Source: Chryseobacterium endalhagicum (GTDB lineage Bacteria; Bacteroidota; Bacteroidia; Flavobacteriales; Weeksellaceae). From it: 64,000 nucleotides of DNA. Made by a program: the position numbers and the translations under genes. The stretch covers positions 1,005,856 to 1,069,855 of the forward strand of contig NZ_JAELVM010000001.1 of assembly GCF_016745235.1 (NCBI RefSeq). Direction: 5' to 3'. The notes below the pieces were generated by a model. That model did no database searches and was not told the DNA's origin. It saw only the letters and a list, made by a program, of their open reading frames with translations. Shown here piece by piece: positions 49,875 to 59,768 of the stretch; within the stretch, counting starts at the first letter, position 1, and every line of letters starts with the position of its first letter.

Positions 49875-50639
49875 ATGATTGATACACATACGCATTTATA
49901 TGCAGAAGAATTTGATGAAGACAGAAAAGAAACCATTCAAAGGTCTTTAGATAAAGGCATTAATAAGTTTTACCTTCCCGCTATTGATTCGGAATCCCAT
50001 GAAAAAATGCTTCAGCTGGAAACGTATTATCCGGGGCAGATTATTTCAATGATGGGACTTCATCCATGTTATGTAAAACCGGAATCTTGGGAAAACGAAC
50101 TGGAAATCGTTAAAAATTACCTTGATCAGAGAACATTTCCCGCGATAGGAGAGATTGGGATCGATTTATACTGGGACAAAACTACGCTGGACATTCAGGT
50201 GAAGGCTTTTGAGCAGCAGATCGACTGGGCAATAGAAAAAGATCTTCCTATTGTCATTCATACAAGAGAAAGCTTTGATGAGACTTTTGAAGTGCTGGAA
50301 AGAAAAAAGCATCCTAAACTTAGAGGTATTTTCCATTGTTTTTCAGGAGATCTGGAACAGGCAAAACATGCAATAGATCTGAATTTTATCCTGGGAATCG
50401 GAGGTGTTGTCACCTTTAAAAACGGAAAGATCGATCAGTTTTTGAATGAAATTCCTCTGGATAAAATCGTTTTGGAAACAGATTCTCCTTATCTCGCTCC
50501 GGTTCCGCACAGAGGAAAAAGAAACGAAAGCTCATATCTTGATCTGGTGGCCGGAAAGCTGGTGGATATCTATGGTAAAGATTTTTCGGAAATCGACAGG
50601 ATCACTACGGAAAATGCAGTAACAATATTTGGAAACTAA
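49875..50639 (+). CDS. TatD family metal-dependent hydrolase
   Basis: A 254-residue TIM-barrel nuclease. 'DTHTHLYAEEF' (3-13) carries the two metal histidines, 'AIGEIGIDLYWD' the glutamate, 'LPIVIHTRESF' and 'GIFHCFSGDLEQA' further histidines, and 'VLETDSPYLAPVPHRGKRNE' the C-terminal aspartate. TatD acts as a 3'-5' exonuclease or DNA/RNA hydrolase. All metal ligands are visible. It is third in the GSCFA-DUF4269-TatD run. Confidence 0.94.
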   Translation: MIDTHTHLYAEEFDEDRKETIQRSLDKGINKFYLPAIDSESHEKMLQLETYYPGQIISMMGLHPCYVKPESWENELEIVKNYLDQRTFPAIGEIGIDLYWDKTTLDIQVKAFEQQIDWAIEKDLPIVIHTRESFDETFEVLERKKHPKLRGIFHCFSGDLEQAKHAIDLNFILGIGGVVTFKNGKIDQFLNEIPLDKIVLETDSPYLAPVPHRGKRNESSYLDLVAGKLVDIYGKDFSEIDRITTENAVTIFGN

Positions 50640-50648
50640 ACATTTCAG

Positions 50649-51824
50649 ATGAATAAAGTTTTAACCATTACAAAAAATAGCAATGTAAGCAGTTTAATGA
50701 TGTTTACGATCTATTTTGTGGTTAATTTTTTGTTCCTGACAAAATATGGTCTCAGGCAGTCGTTTGTGCCACTCAGCATTTTGGTTGTTGTATTTGCGGC
50801 TGTACATCTTTTAATTTTTCTTCTGAGAAAGAACCCATTGCTGACGGAAAAGGTGAATGTAAAATGGGTCTATCTGCTTACAGGCATTTTTACCATTGTC
50901 TATATTGCATTCTGCTACATCCTGAAAGATCCTTATCATGTGAATATAGACCGGTGGCAGACGATTAACTTTTCACTGGAGTTCTGGACCCACGGAAAGT
51001 ATATCTATGATACAAAGAATTTCATGGGGAATTTATCCTCCTATCTTCCGGGACAGTTGCTGCTGGCTCTTCCTTTCTATCTTTTAGGCAATGTAGGTTA
51101 TCTTCAGGTGGCTGCTTTTTTGCTGTTTTCCTATACTATTCTGAGAGAATTTAAAAGTAATTTCATCAGATTCACGGCGATAATGATGCTGGGTATATCG
51201 TTATCCTATATGTATGAAGCGGTCTGCAAAAGTGATTTTATCTCCTCTTTCATTTTCTGTGCAGCATTCATTCTTTTCTGGCACAGTAAATTTAAAAGTG
51301 ATTATTTTCAAAAACCGGTTTTGCTGGGCATGTGCCTTGGGATTTTATGCCTTACCCGCAGCGTGGCCGTTATTCCGCTGATTATTTTTTTATTGAAACC
51401 ATTCTTAGCTGCTGGTAATAATCATAAAATTAAAACAGCAGGAGCATTTGTGGTTACAGTAGCTGTATTATTTTTATCCGTATTTCTACCGGCTGAAAAT
51501 CTCGATTATATTATTCATTATAACCCTCTGATCCTTCAGGGGCAAAGCAATAAATGGGTCATGGTTTTTTTTCTTTTACTAAGTGTATTTTTATCATTCT
51601 ATGTTAAAAGCATTCATGATGTATTTTATTTTTCAGCGTATATAGTATTCTTTTCAATGTGTTATTTTGCAATGGAAGAGTATTTGACATTTGGATATGG
51701 ATTTCAACACAGTCTGTTTGCTACTACGTATCTGGCTGCGTGCCTGCCCTTCAGCATTATTGGTTACTGCTTTTCTATTGATACATGGACAGATAAGCTG
51801 ACCGACAATAATCATAACGCTTAA
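50649..51824 (+). CDS. Multi-pass membrane protein, function unknown
   Basis: A 391-residue protein with about ten or eleven predicted membrane helices ('LMMFTIYFVVNFLFLTKY', 'ILVVVFAAVHLLIFLL', 'FILFWHSKFKSDYFQKPVLLGMCLGILCL'). The loop 'YILKDPYHVNIDRWQTINFSLEFWTHGKYIYD', with its acidic residues, resembles the first extracytoplasmic loop of GT-C glycosyltransferases, where an Asp or Glu is catalytic; this is weak. It is 9 nt behind tatD and probably co-transcribed. I cannot assign a substrate. Confidence 0.7.
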   Translation: MNKVLTITKNSNVSSLMMFTIYFVVNFLFLTKYGLRQSFVPLSILVVVFAAVHLLIFLLRKNPLLTEKVNVKWVYLLTGIFTIVYIAFCYILKDPYHVNIDRWQTINFSLEFWTHGKYIYDTKNFMGNLSSYLPGQLLLALPFYLLGNVGYLQVAAFLLFSYTILREFKSNFIRFTAIMMLGISLSYMYEAVCKSDFISSFIFCAAFILFWHSKFKSDYFQKPVLLGMCLGILCLTRSVAVIPLIIFLLKPFLAAGNNHKIKTAGAFVVTVAVLFLSVFLPAENLDYIIHYNPLILQGQSNKWVMVFFLLLSVFLSFYVKSIHDVFYFSAYIVFFSMCYFAMEEYLTFGYGFQHSLFATTYLAACLPFSIIGYCFSIDTWTDKLTDNNHNA

Positions 51825-52270
51825 ACTTTTAATAACTGAAAAGTTTTATCAGCTCATCATCCTTTCAATACTTATTTTCTGCAGGTTAGTTCTTTTCTGG
51901 TTTAAGGTATCCCGAAAGTCTTTTGATAATCTTTATCAAGCATATTTGCTTTTCTGTCTTTCCTCAAACTTAAAATTTTTCTTGCCCAAAATTCTTCTTA
52001 AAATGATGAATTTAATATCATGAACAGTTAATAAAAAGATCTGTTTTTGGTGTTAAATTCACATCATTGAGAAATTTTATTGTTAGCTTTTTAATTGCTA
52101 ATGATTTGATTTTCATTTGTTTGTAAAATAATTATTGTTAATGGTAATGGAGTGGCAATTGAAGATTCGTTTTAAATAATATCTTTGGAAAGATCGAAAA
52201 TAAAGCTTTATCCAGATCCTGTATTTCATGTGAGAAATACGGTCTGTACATTCTTAATACCAAACAACTT
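51825..52270. other. Intergenic region with the protease promoter and leader
   Basis: About 446 nt with no supported gene. Most of it is AT-rich. The promoter at 52159-52187 leaves a leader of about 78 nt before the subtilase start. No riboswitch is recognised. Confidence 0.55.
52159..52187 (+). promoter_or_regulatory. Promoter of the T9SS subtilase gene
   Basis: TTG (52159-52161), 18 nt, TATCTTTG (52180-52187): an exact consensus match. Confidence 0.75.
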
Positions 52271-54205
52271 ATGAAAAAAAAGATTATTCTATTAGGCGCC
52301 GTTCTGGCCGCCGGGGTATCCGTGATGAAAGCCCAAACCCGTGAAGAACTGGCACAAATTGTAAAAGGAACCAATGTTTCCGAGCTTCAGAAAATTGCAA
52401 AAGAGAGTGAAGAGCAATTCATCAAGGAAAAGAAGGAAGCTCTGAATTTTGCGGAGAAAAATAATATTCCAGTGATTATCCATGGCAAAGACGGATCTAT
52501 GTCCGAACTAATGAAATTAATAGATGGAAAGCCTGTTTATTATACCAACAACAACGTAGCAGCCGCGAAGTCTACAAGAGCCAATCATCTGCATCAGGGA
52601 GGGAGCTTAGGCCTTAGTCTTTCCGGTGCAAATATGCAGGCAAATGTCTGGGATGGTGGGGCTGTCCGTACTACACACCAGGAGTTTGGGACCCGCGTGA
52701 CAATTGGTGATGGTATTACAGCATTAGATGCCCATGCTACCCACGTTGCAGGAACAATAGCAGCAGCAGGAATAGATGCCAATGCCAAAGGAATGGCTCC
52801 TAAGGTTAAAATCAAATCATATGACTGGAATAATGATGACTCTGAAATGTCTGCAGCTGCTTCAGGGGGGCTTCTTATTTCGAATCATTCTTATGGATAT
52901 AGACCTGATTTAATATACCAAAATGGTTTAGGATGGGTATTTGGAGCTTATGTTGACAAATCCGCTAAATGGGATGAAATTCTTTTTAATGCTCCTTACT
53001 ATGTCGTATGTAAAGCAGCAGGAAATAGCGGAGGAAGTGGTTACAATACAAGCCCTTTAGGAGGAAACTCTTATGTTTTTGACAATCTTAGTGACAACTC
53101 TACCTCAAAAAATGTAATTGTAGTAGCTAATGCAAATGATGCAACCATTGCATCCAATGGAAATTTAACATCTGTAACTATCAATTCATCGAGCAGCCAG
53201 GGACCTACTGATGACCTCCGTATCAAACCGGATATTGCAGGGAATGGAGAATTGGTTTATTCAACGTTATCTGGTTCCGATTCTGATTATACTACTTATA
53301 CCGGGACCTCTATGGCTTCTCCCAATGTAACAGGAACCCTGGTTTTGGTGAATGAACATTTCAAAAATGTAACCGGAAATTATATGCTGGGAGCGGCTTT
53401 AAAAGGTCTTGCCCTCCATACTGCGGATGATGCAGGATCTACAGGTCCTGATGCCAGTTTTGGATGGGGGCTTCTGAATGCGAAAAAAATGGCTGAAACT
53501 ATTAACAACCGTAATACAACAGCTCTTATTGCTGACAAAAGTTTAGCGAATGGTGCTTCTGAAACAGTTAATATAACTTCTGACGGTGTTACTCCGATAA
53601 CAGCATCCATTTCATGGTATGACCGTCCCGGGGCTGTGCAAACATCTTCTTTAGATCTTAACAGTACAAAAAAGAGACTGGTTAATGATCTTGACCTTCG
53701 TATTGTGAGCAGTTCCAATAGCAGCATAAAGTATCCATGGACTCTTACATCACGCTCTGCCAATGCCAAGCAGGATAATAGCAGGGATAATTTTGAACGT
53801 GTAGATGCCGGAATACTTCCTGCAGGACAATATCAGGTTACCATTAAGCATAAAGGAACATTAACAGGCGGTTCACAGAACTACACACTGATTGTTACAG
53901 GAAAGAAATCCGATACGGCAGCTAAGGCAGCTTCTCAGACTAAAGCATTATCAGAAGTCAGTACAGGAAACCTGATTTCCGTGTATCCAAACCCTGCTAA
54001 AAACGAGATCAATGTACGTCTTGAAACCAAAGGTGAAAAATCATTGACGCTGAGTGTTTTTGATGCTTCCGGAAAGCAGGTGATCAGCCAGAATGCTGCA
54101 GACGGTGTTAATAAAATTGATATTTCACGTATTCCTGCCGGAACCTATATTTTAACGGTAGATGGCGGAAAAGAAAAGCTTACTGAAAAATTCATCAAGC
54201 AATAA
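52271..54205 (+). CDS. S8 (subtilisin-like) peptidase with T9SS sorting domain
   Basis: A 644-residue exported serine protease. The signal peptide is residues 1-21 ('KKIILLGAVLAAGVSVMKA'). The catalytic triad is Asp128 ('NVWDGGAV'), His158 ('AHATHVAGTIAA') and Ser near 347 ('GTSMASPNVTG'), and the oxyanion Asn is in 'KAAGNSGGSG'. A beta-sandwich P-domain-like region follows at about 420-545. The C-terminus ('ISVYPNPAKNEINVRL', 'AGTYILTV') is a type A T9SS signal. It is sent to the cell surface or medium. There is no obvious separate propeptide domain beyond residues 22-100. Confidence 0.94.
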   Translation: MKKKIILLGAVLAAGVSVMKAQTREELAQIVKGTNVSELQKIAKESEEQFIKEKKEALNFAEKNNIPVIIHGKDGSMSELMKLIDGKPVYYTNNNVAAAKSTRANHLHQGGSLGLSLSGANMQANVWDGGAVRTTHQEFGTRVTIGDGITALDAHATHVAGTIAAAGIDANAKGMAPKVKIKSYDWNNDDSEMSAAASGGLLISNHSYGYRPDLIYQNGLGWVFGAYVDKSAKWDEILFNAPYYVVCKAAGNSGGSGYNTSPLGGNSYVFDNLSDNSTSKNVIVVANANDATIASNGNLTSVTINSSSSQGPTDDLRIKPDIAGNGELVYSTLSGSDSDYTTYTGTSMASPNVTGTLVLVNEHFKNVTGNYMLGAALKGLALHTADDAGSTGPDASFGWGLLNAKKMAETINNRNTTALIADKSLANGASETVNITSDGVTPITASISWYDRPGAVQTSSLDLNSTKKRLVNDLDLRIVSSSNSSIKYPWTLTSRSANAKQDNSRDNFERVDAGILPAGQYQVTIKHKGTLTGGSQNYTLIVTGKKSDTAAKAASQTKALSEVSTGNLISVYPNPAKNEINVRLETKGEKSLTLSVFDASGKQVISQNAADGVNKIDISRIPAGTYILTVDGGKEKLTEKFIKQ

Positions 54206-54231
54206 TATCATATCATTCTAAATTCTTACGG

Positions 54232-54270
54232 AAAGAGGCTGTCTGAAAATCAGGCAGCCTCTTTATTTTT
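54232..54270 (+). terminator. Terminator after the subtilase gene
   Basis: AAAGAGGCTG and CAGCCTCTTT form the outer stem, extended inward by CTGA/TCAG pairing, followed by ATTTTT. Confidence 0.8.
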
Positions 54271-54283
54271 CAAATTTTTACCC

Positions 54284-55582
54284 TTATTTTTTTCGGGTAA
54301 AATTCTTATTCTTAGGTTTCTTGAATCCTGTACCTGAAGAGCTTCCAGCGGATTTATTGCTGTTATTCTGCGGTTTTGGAGATCTCGGAGGTCTTCTGTC
54401 GCCACCGGCTGCCATAGGCTTGTTATTGGAATCTCTTTTCTGGGCCACAAGATTATCAGTATGGAACGGGTGATCTTTTACCACAGGAATTTTCTTCCCG
54501 ATCAGTTTCTCCGTATTTCTTAAATTTAAAAGATCAAGGCTGTCTACAAAAGAAATTGAAGATCCTTCAGCTCCGGCTCTTCCCGTTCTTCCGATTCTGT
54601 GAACATATGTTTCAGAAACGTCGGAAAGTTCGAAATTGATCACATATTTCAGTTCATCGATGTCAATACCTCTTGCAGCGATGTCTGTAGCGACCAGAAT
54701 CCTTGTTTTTCCGGACTTAAAATTATTCAGGGCATTCTGTCTCGCGTTCTGAGACTTATTCCCGTGAATGGCTTCTGCTGAGATATTGTCTTTCTGCAGT
54801 TTTCTGGCAATTTTGTCCGCACCGTGTTTCGTTCTGGAAAATACCAGGACAGAATCAGCGATCTCGTTCTCCAGAATATGAGAAAGAAGGTTCAGCTTAT
54901 TATCTTTATCTACAAAGTAAACTGCCTGCTTGATGGTTTCTGCAGTGGAAGAAACCGGAGTCACTTCTACTTTTACAGGATTATTCAGGATAGAATCTGC
55001 CAGTTTCTGGATCTCAGAAGGCATGGTTGCAGAAAAGAATAACGTCTGTCTTCTCTGTGGAAGAAGTTTGATCACTCTCTTTACGTCATGCACGAATCCC
55101 ATGTCCAGCATTCTGTCAGCTTCATCAAGTACAAAGATCTCAATGTTTTTTAAGCTGATGATTCCCTGAGCGATAAAATCCAGAAGTCTTCCGGGGGTTG
55201 CTACCAGGATATCGATCCCTTTTCTAAGGGCAGCTTCCTGATTTCCCTGCTTTACACCTCCGAAAATAACGAGCTGTTTTAACGGAAGATATTTTCCGTA
55301 TGCATTGATGTTTTCCTCAATCTGAATAGCCAGCTCTCTTGTCGGCGTTAAGATTAAGGCTTTTATATGATTATTCCTGGTCTTATTATTTGATAAATTC
55401 TGAAGAATAGGAATCGCAAATGCTGCCGTCTTTCCTGTTCCTGTCTGTGCGCATCCTAAAAAGTCTCTGCCTTTTAAGATTTCAGGAATAGATTTTTCCT
55501 GAATGGGTGTTGGATTGGTATATCCCTGTTCCTGGATTGCTTTTGCAATAGGTTCTATTAAGTTTAGGTCTGTAAAATTCAA
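54284..55582 (-). CDS. DEAD-box RNA helicase, RhlE-like
   Basis: A 432-residue helicase. The Q motif is '[16 protein letters not shown]', motif I is '[11 protein letters not shown]', motif Ia 'LTPTRELA', motif II '[12 protein letters not shown]', motif III 'SATMP', motif VI '[10 protein letters not shown]'. The C-terminal ~65 residues are basic and Pro/Ser/Asn-rich ('[12 protein letters not shown]') and probably bind RNA. It resembles RhlE, which acts in ribosome assembly and RNA degradation. It is convergent with the subtilase gene. The second helicase in the window at 43591 is a different subgroup. Confidence 0.93.
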   Translation of the reverse strand: MNFTDLNLIEPIAKAIQEQGYTNPTPIQEKSIPEILKGRDFLGCAQTGTGKTAAFAIPILQNLSNNKTRNNHIKALILTPTRELAIQIEENINAYGKYLPLKQLVIFGGVKQGNQEAALRKGIDILVATPGRLLDFIAQGIISLKNIEIFVLDEADRMLDMGFVHDVKRVIKLLPQRRQTLFFSATMPSEIQKLADSILNNPVKVEVTPVSSTAETIKQAVYFVDKDNKLNLLSHILENEIADSVLVFSRTKHGADKIARKLQKDNISAEAIHGNKSQNARQNALNNFKSGKTRILVATDIAARGIDIDELKYVINFELSDVSETYVHRIGRTGRAGAEGSSISFVDSLDLLNLRNTEKLIGKKIPVVKDHPFHTDNLVAQKRDSNNKPMAAGGDRRPPRSPKPQNNSNKSAGSSSGTGFKKPKNKNFTRKK

Positions 55583-55668
55583 ATGAACGTTTTTTTTAAT
55601 TTAAAATAAAATTCCCTCAATGTGAAGGAATTATAGGTTGCAAAGGTAGTCAAATATTTTTAAGCGGA

Positions 55669-56157
55669 TCAGTTTACTTTTGTCCACTGCTGGTTATGTC
55701 TCAGATCCTCAAAAAACTGATAGGCTTTGCTTAATTTTTCACTGCCTTTTTTGCCGTAGTCTTCCACATTTTTTGAAGTTCCGTCCGTGAAACCAATTCT
55801 CAGATAAGAACTTGGAAGGTCACTGATGTTTTTTGAACCATAATTATTTTCCAGATTTTTAACATCAAGATCATTCAGAAGAACGATGAGTTTTTGATAG
55901 TCTGCTTCCTTGATTACTGCTTTAAAAGTCCCTTCACGAGGCTTTGAAAACTCCCCTTTGGAAAAATCTTTGGAGAAGTTGAAATGCTCTGCTTCCAGAA
56001 TGGCTGTTCTGTCGGGAGCAATCGTTAGCTTAAAAATAGGGCAGGATCCAAAGCATGCTCCGGCTTCATACTCAATAGTTGTATATTTAGAATCGGCTTT
56101 CTGTGTGGTGCACGACAATAAAAATATAAATGCACAAAGGCTTAGTATATATTTCAT
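55669..56157 (-). CDS. DUF6438-type lipoprotein
   Basis: A 162-residue lipoprotein with signal 'MKYILSLCAFIFLLSC' and lipobox cysteine. The motif 'EAGACFGSCPIFKLTIAPDRTAIL' (Cys-Phe-Gly-x-Cys-Pro) at about 31-54 is typical of DUF6438 proteins in Bacteroidota, which have no known function. The two cysteines may form a disulfide in the periplasm. It stands between the helicase and the obg run on the same strand; 64 nt separate it from the gene upstream. Confidence 0.82.
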   Translation of the reverse strand: MKYILSLCAFIFLLSCTTQKADSKYTTIEYEAGACFGSCPIFKLTIAPDRTAILEAEHFNFSKDFSKGEFSKPREGTFKAVIKEADYQKLIVLLNDLDVKNLENNYGSKNISDLPSSYLRIGFTDGTSKNVEDYGKKGSEKLSKAYQFFEDLRHNQQWTKVN

Positions 56158-56221
56158 AATGGATGGTTTCCCGGGGTTCTTTCAATAATTATTCCAAATG
56201 AAGGTTTCTTCAGTACGGAAA

Positions 56222-57010
56222 TTATTCCAGGGATGAAACACAGCAGCCTTTACTGAATGATAATCTTAAAAATACAGATTCGCTATCCTTTGATTCATAA
56301 TATTTTGTACGCTTTTTAGACGCATTGTAATACGAATAGCTTTTTATTTCCCCTTTGTCAAAAAGTATTTTATTTTTGAAGAATAAAGGTTCCATATCAT
56401 AAAGGATATTGTTATTGAAGTCATTGTTATTATCAGCAATATCCAGTTCAATAACGCCTAAATTCGTTTTTCTTTTTGGGTTGACAAGATGGTATTTATA
56501 ATGAACCATATTGTTTTCAGTACGCTTTTCAACAAGCTCTAAAACCTGATCCGTTTTTGCTTTTTTTCTTTTCTTAATCTCGGAAATTTCAGTCTCAAGT
56601 GGAATATCACCTTTGAAATAATCAAAGTTTCCAGGCTGGATCTCCTTATTCTCATCCTTGATCAAAACGGGCAGAACCGGATTGGTATTTCTTTTTAAAT
56701 TGTAAATAACCCCATTTCGGCTGTTATTAAAAGAAAGAACAGATAAGTCCGCATCATTTACATAATACTGAATATCCTCACTGGTTTCGTTATCTGAACG
56801 CTGATCTCCTGTTTTATCGGAAATGAATGTATACTTCAGCCTTTTATTGAATTCAAACTTGAAAAATGCCTTATTATTTAAAGGTGCAGATTCATCCGGT
56901 CTCGGTGTTTCCACGAATGAATCACTGTCCTGAGCATAAGCAGAGGCAGGCAGCAGTAACGAAACAAAAATAACAGCGGGTGCTGCTATTTTGTATAATG
57001 AGTGTATCAT
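56222..57010 (-). CDS. Secreted protein of unknown function behind obg
   Basis: A 262-residue protein with a signal peptide ('AAPAVIFVSLLLPASAYA', cut before QDSDS). The mature part is charged and beta-rich, with Asn/Asp clusters ('DIADNNNDFNNNILYDM') and a C-terminal double cysteine (GCCVSSLE). I do not recognise a family; the pattern partly recalls GLPGLI-type proteins but no such motif is seen. It begins 3 nt after the obg stop, so it is translated from the same mRNA. Confidence 0.7.
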   Translation of the reverse strand: MIHSLYKIAAPAVIFVSLLLPASAYAQDSDSFVETPRPDESAPLNNKAFFKFEFNKRLKYTFISDKTGDQRSDNETSEDIQYYVNDADLSVLSFNNSRNGVIYNLKRNTNPVLPVLIKDENKEIQPGNFDYFKGDIPLETEISEIKKRKKAKTDQVLELVEKRTENNMVHYKYHLVNPKRKTNLGVIELDIADNNNDFNNNILYDMEPLFFKNKILFDKGEIKSYSYYNASKKRTKYYESKDSESVFLRLSFSKGCCVSSLE

Positions 57011-57013
57011 TTT

Positions 57014-57997
57014 CTATCCGTGAAGTTTTTTCCAGACGGCGTCTTTCAGTTCTACAAGGCCTTCTCCCGTAACACCGGAGAAGAATAATGGTTTTCTGTT
57101 TTCCGGAAATTCAGCGGAGATTTCTTTTTTCAGCTCATCATCCAGAAGGTCGGATTTGGAAATCGAAATGATGAAATCTTTATCCAGAAGTTCAGGATTG
57201 TATTCCGTTAATTCATTTTCCAGAATTTTAAACTCCTGGAAATGGCTTTCAGAGTCGGCCGGAATTAAGAATAATAAGATGGAATTTCTTTCAATATGTC
57301 TTAAGAATCTGTGTCCTAAACCTTTTCCTTCCGCTGCACCTTCAATGATCCCCGGAATATCAGCCATTACAAATGATTTGTAATTTCTGTAATCCACAAT
57401 ACCCAGATTGGGTGTCAGGGTGGTAAATGCGTAATTGGCGATCTTAGGTTTGGCAGCTGATACAGACGCAAGAAGTGTAGATTTTCCGGCATTTGGAAAA
57501 CCAACTAAACCTACATCGGCCAAAATTTTAAGCTCGAAAACTACAAAACCTTCCTCACCATCCATTCCCGGCTGTGCATATCTTGGCGTCTGATTGGTAG
57601 AGGATTTGAAATGCTCATTTCCTTTTCCTCCCTTTCCTCCCTGCATCAGGGTGATTTCCTGCTTGTCTTCAAGGATTTCGCCGATAATTTCTCCTTCTTC
57701 ATTTTTAGCGATCGTCCCGATAGGAACATCAATATAAATATCAGAACCGTCAGCACCGGTCAGCTGGTTTTTCGCTCCGTTTTCACCACGGTCCGCTTTG
57801 ATGTGACGGGTGTATCGAAGTGGAAGTAAAGTCCATTCCTGAGCATTTCCTCTCATGATGACGTGTCCGCCACGACCTCCGTCGCCTCCATCCGGACCGC
57901 CTTTAGGAATATATTTTTCACGGCGGAGATGGGCAGAACCTGCGCCTCCGTGTCCGCTTTTACAATGGATCTTTACGTAATCTACAAAGTTAGACAT
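57014..57997 (-). CDS. obg: GTPase Obg (CgtA)
   Basis: A 327-residue GTPase for ribosome assembly and stress response. The glycine-rich Obg fold is at about 1-158 ('[34 protein letters not shown]'). The G domain has G1 '[11 protein letters not shown]' (about 166), G3 'DIPGI', and G4 'SKSD'. It lacks the C-terminal OCT domain, like many Bacteroidota homologues. It follows adk (64 nt) on the same strand, and the run hpt-adk-obg is a recurring order in this group. Confidence 0.96.
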   Translation of the reverse strand: MSNFVDYVKIHCKSGHGGAGSAHLRREKYIPKGGPDGGDGGRGGHVIMRGNAQEWTLLPLRYTRHIKADRGENGAKNQLTGADGSDIYIDVPIGTIAKNEEGEIIGEILEDKQEITLMQGGKGGKGNEHFKSSTNQTPRYAQPGMDGEEGFVVFELKILADVGLVGFPNAGKSTLLASVSAAKPKIANYAFTTLTPNLGIVDYRNYKSFVMADIPGIIEGAAEGKGLGHRFLRHIERNSILLFLIPADSESHFQEFKILENELTEYNPELLDKDFIISISKSDLLDDELKKEISAEFPENRKPLFFSGVTGEGLVELKDAVWKKLHG

Positions 57998-58061
57998 ATA
58001 GTTTGTGTTGCGGGTTGCGGGTTACGGAACTCCATTTGGAATCCCGCACCACGTATCCCGA

Positions 58062-58640
58062 TTATTTTATTTTTTCTACTTCAGCGAAAAGCTTTTGGGA
58101 AATTTCGTCAATTTCTCCAATTCCGTTTACTTCAACATATTTTCCCTGTTGCTTGTAAAGTTCAGCTACTTCTGCTGTTTTAGTATAATATTCTTTAATT
58201 CTGTTTTCAATGATCTCTACATTGCTGTCATCAGATCTTCCGCTGGTTTCTCCTCTTTTCAGAAGTCTTTCCACTAACGTTTTATCTTCCACTACCAAAG
58301 AAAGGCAGATGTCGATATCGTCATTCAGTTGCTCTTTTACGATCTTTTCCAAAGCTTCCGTCTGTGCGGTAGTTCTCGGGTAGCCGTCGAAGATAAATCC
58401 GTTGGTATCCGTTGGCTTTTTCAGCTCGTCGATCAGCATATCCGTTGTTACCTGATCCGGAACCAATTCTCCTTTATCAATGTAAGACTTAGCCAGTTTT
58501 CCAAGTTCGGTATCATTTTTCATGTTGTATCTGAAAAGGTCACCTGTTGAAATCTGCTTTAAATTGAATTTTTCGATCAGGTTTTGAGCTTGCGTACCTT
58601 TTCCACTTCCCGGAGGGCCGAACAGAACAATGTTTATCAT
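58062..58640 (-). CDS. adk: Adenylate kinase
   Basis: A 192-residue enzyme that converts AMP and ATP to two ADP. The P-loop is 'GPPGSGKGTQAQ' (8-19), the AMP site 'QISTGDLFRYNMK', 'DGYPRTTAQTEAL', and the short LID region 'RGETSGRSDD'. The LID is the short form without zinc ligands. It lies between hpt (156 nt) and obg (64 nt). Length is normal for short-LID adenylate kinases. Confidence 0.96.
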   Translation of the reverse strand: MINIVLFGPPGSGKGTQAQNLIEKFNLKQISTGDLFRYNMKNDTELGKLAKSYIDKGELVPDQVTTDMLIDELKKPTDTNGFIFDGYPRTTAQTEALEKIVKEQLNDDIDICLSLVVEDKTLVERLLKRGETSGRSDDSNVEIIENRIKEYYTKTAEVAELYKQQGKYVEVNGIGEIDEISQKLFAEVEKIK

Positions 58641-58796
58641 AATGTTAAAGGGCTTTTGGCGGTGGGCAGCCAGCTTCTGGATTTTACCAGCGGTCTAGCC
58701 TGCTTTTAGCCTTTAGCGTTTTTAAGTTATTATTAAATGAATTTCTTTATTTTACTTTTTTTAGGCTAAAAGCTATCAGCTAATAGCCAACAGCGT

Positions 58797-59351
58797 TTAA
58801 TGGTTGATTTGTCCTTCTTCCAGTTGATACAGATTCGAAAGGTTTCTTCCTAACTCATCATAATCAAGTCCGTAGCCCAGTACAAATTTGTTCGGAATTT
58901 CCTTTCCGATATAATCCAGCTTAAAATCCTTTTTGTAAACATCCGGTTTCAATAAGAAAGAAGCCAGTTTTACAGATTTCGGACGCTGTGTTTCCTTGAA
59001 ATATTTAAATAAGCTTTCAACCGTATTTCCTGTATCTACAATGTCTTCCACAAGGATGATGTGACGGTCTCTCACGTCTTTGGTCAGTTCCATTTTCTGG
59101 TAAACAATTCCTGTAGATTCTGTTCCTACATAAGAACTCATTTGGATGAAAGCAATTTCGCATTCGCCAGGATAATATTTTAAAAGATCTGAGAAGAACA
59201 TGATGACACCGTTCAGCACCCCGATGAAAACCGGAACCTCGTCTTTATAGTCTTCATAAATCTTTAAAGCTGTTTCTTTTACAATTTCCTGAATTTCGTC
59301 TTCCTTCAAGTAAGGAACGAAAGTTTTGTCGTGGACTTTAATGCTTTCCAT
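58797..59351 (-). CDS. hpt: Hypoxanthine phosphoribosyltransferase
   Basis: A 184-residue purine-salvage enzyme that joins hypoxanthine or guanine to PRPP. The PRPP loop is 'ILVEDIVDTGNTV' (99-111), with 'GVLNGVIMFFSDLL' and 'SSYVGTESTG' as substrate loops, and 'VLGYGLDYDELGRNL' near the C-terminus. A promoter lies directly upstream (59371-59404). It is first in the run leading to adk and obg. Confidence 0.95.
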   Translation of the reverse strand: MESIKVHDKTFVPYLKEDEIQEIVKETALKIYEDYKDEVPVFIGVLNGVIMFFSDLLKYYPGECEIAFIQMSSYVGTESTGIVYQKMELTKDVRDRHIILVEDIVDTGNTVESLFKYFKETQRPKSVKLASFLLKPDVYKKDFKLDYIGKEIPNKFVLGYGLDYDELGRNLSNLYQLEEGQINH

Positions 59352-59370
59352 AAAAAATTTTAGTAGTCGG

Positions 59371-59404
59371 CAAAGTTACGTTTTTTTGATTAAAATCTTT
59401 TCAA
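59371..59404 (-). promoter_or_regulatory. Promoter of hpt
   Basis: On the minus strand TTG (59404-59402), a 23-nt spacer, TAACTTTG (59378-59371). The -7 box is a perfect match; the spacer is at the long end. Confidence 0.6.
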
Positions 59405-59768
59405 CTTTTATTACGGATTTAATAAACACTTTGTTTAAAAGGGCGTATCGAAATAATTCAGATCTGAAATCTTCTGCTGCATGAAAGAATTGCAACAAAT
59501 ATTAGATACATCATCCTTTTTAAAGAGGTTGATTTTAATTAAAAAAATTCACTAATCATTAAAAAGTTTGAATTTTATCATAAGTTATCCTGAATTTTCA
59601 CCTGTGAATTTGATTTTTTTTGCCTGAAAAAAATGCATAATTAATAATTTACTATCTTTGTCCTTCCAAAACCCGATTATATCATCATGTAGGATTCAAT
59701 TTCTTTTCGATTGTATTAAACAGTAACTGTGTGTTACTGGTATTTAATTATTACTTAAAAAAGAAATT
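59405..59768 (+). promoter_or_regulatory. Upstream region of the ABC-F gene with a structured leader
   Basis: TATCTTTG (59653-59660) is a perfect -7 box; no well-spaced TTG is seen. The leader of about 100 nt holds an ATG-TAG start-stop pair (59687-59692) and the hairpin CAGTAAC, TGTGT, GTTACTG (59721-59739). Such leaders sometimes control ABC-F genes through ribosome stalling. The rest shows nothing I can support. Confidence 0.45.
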
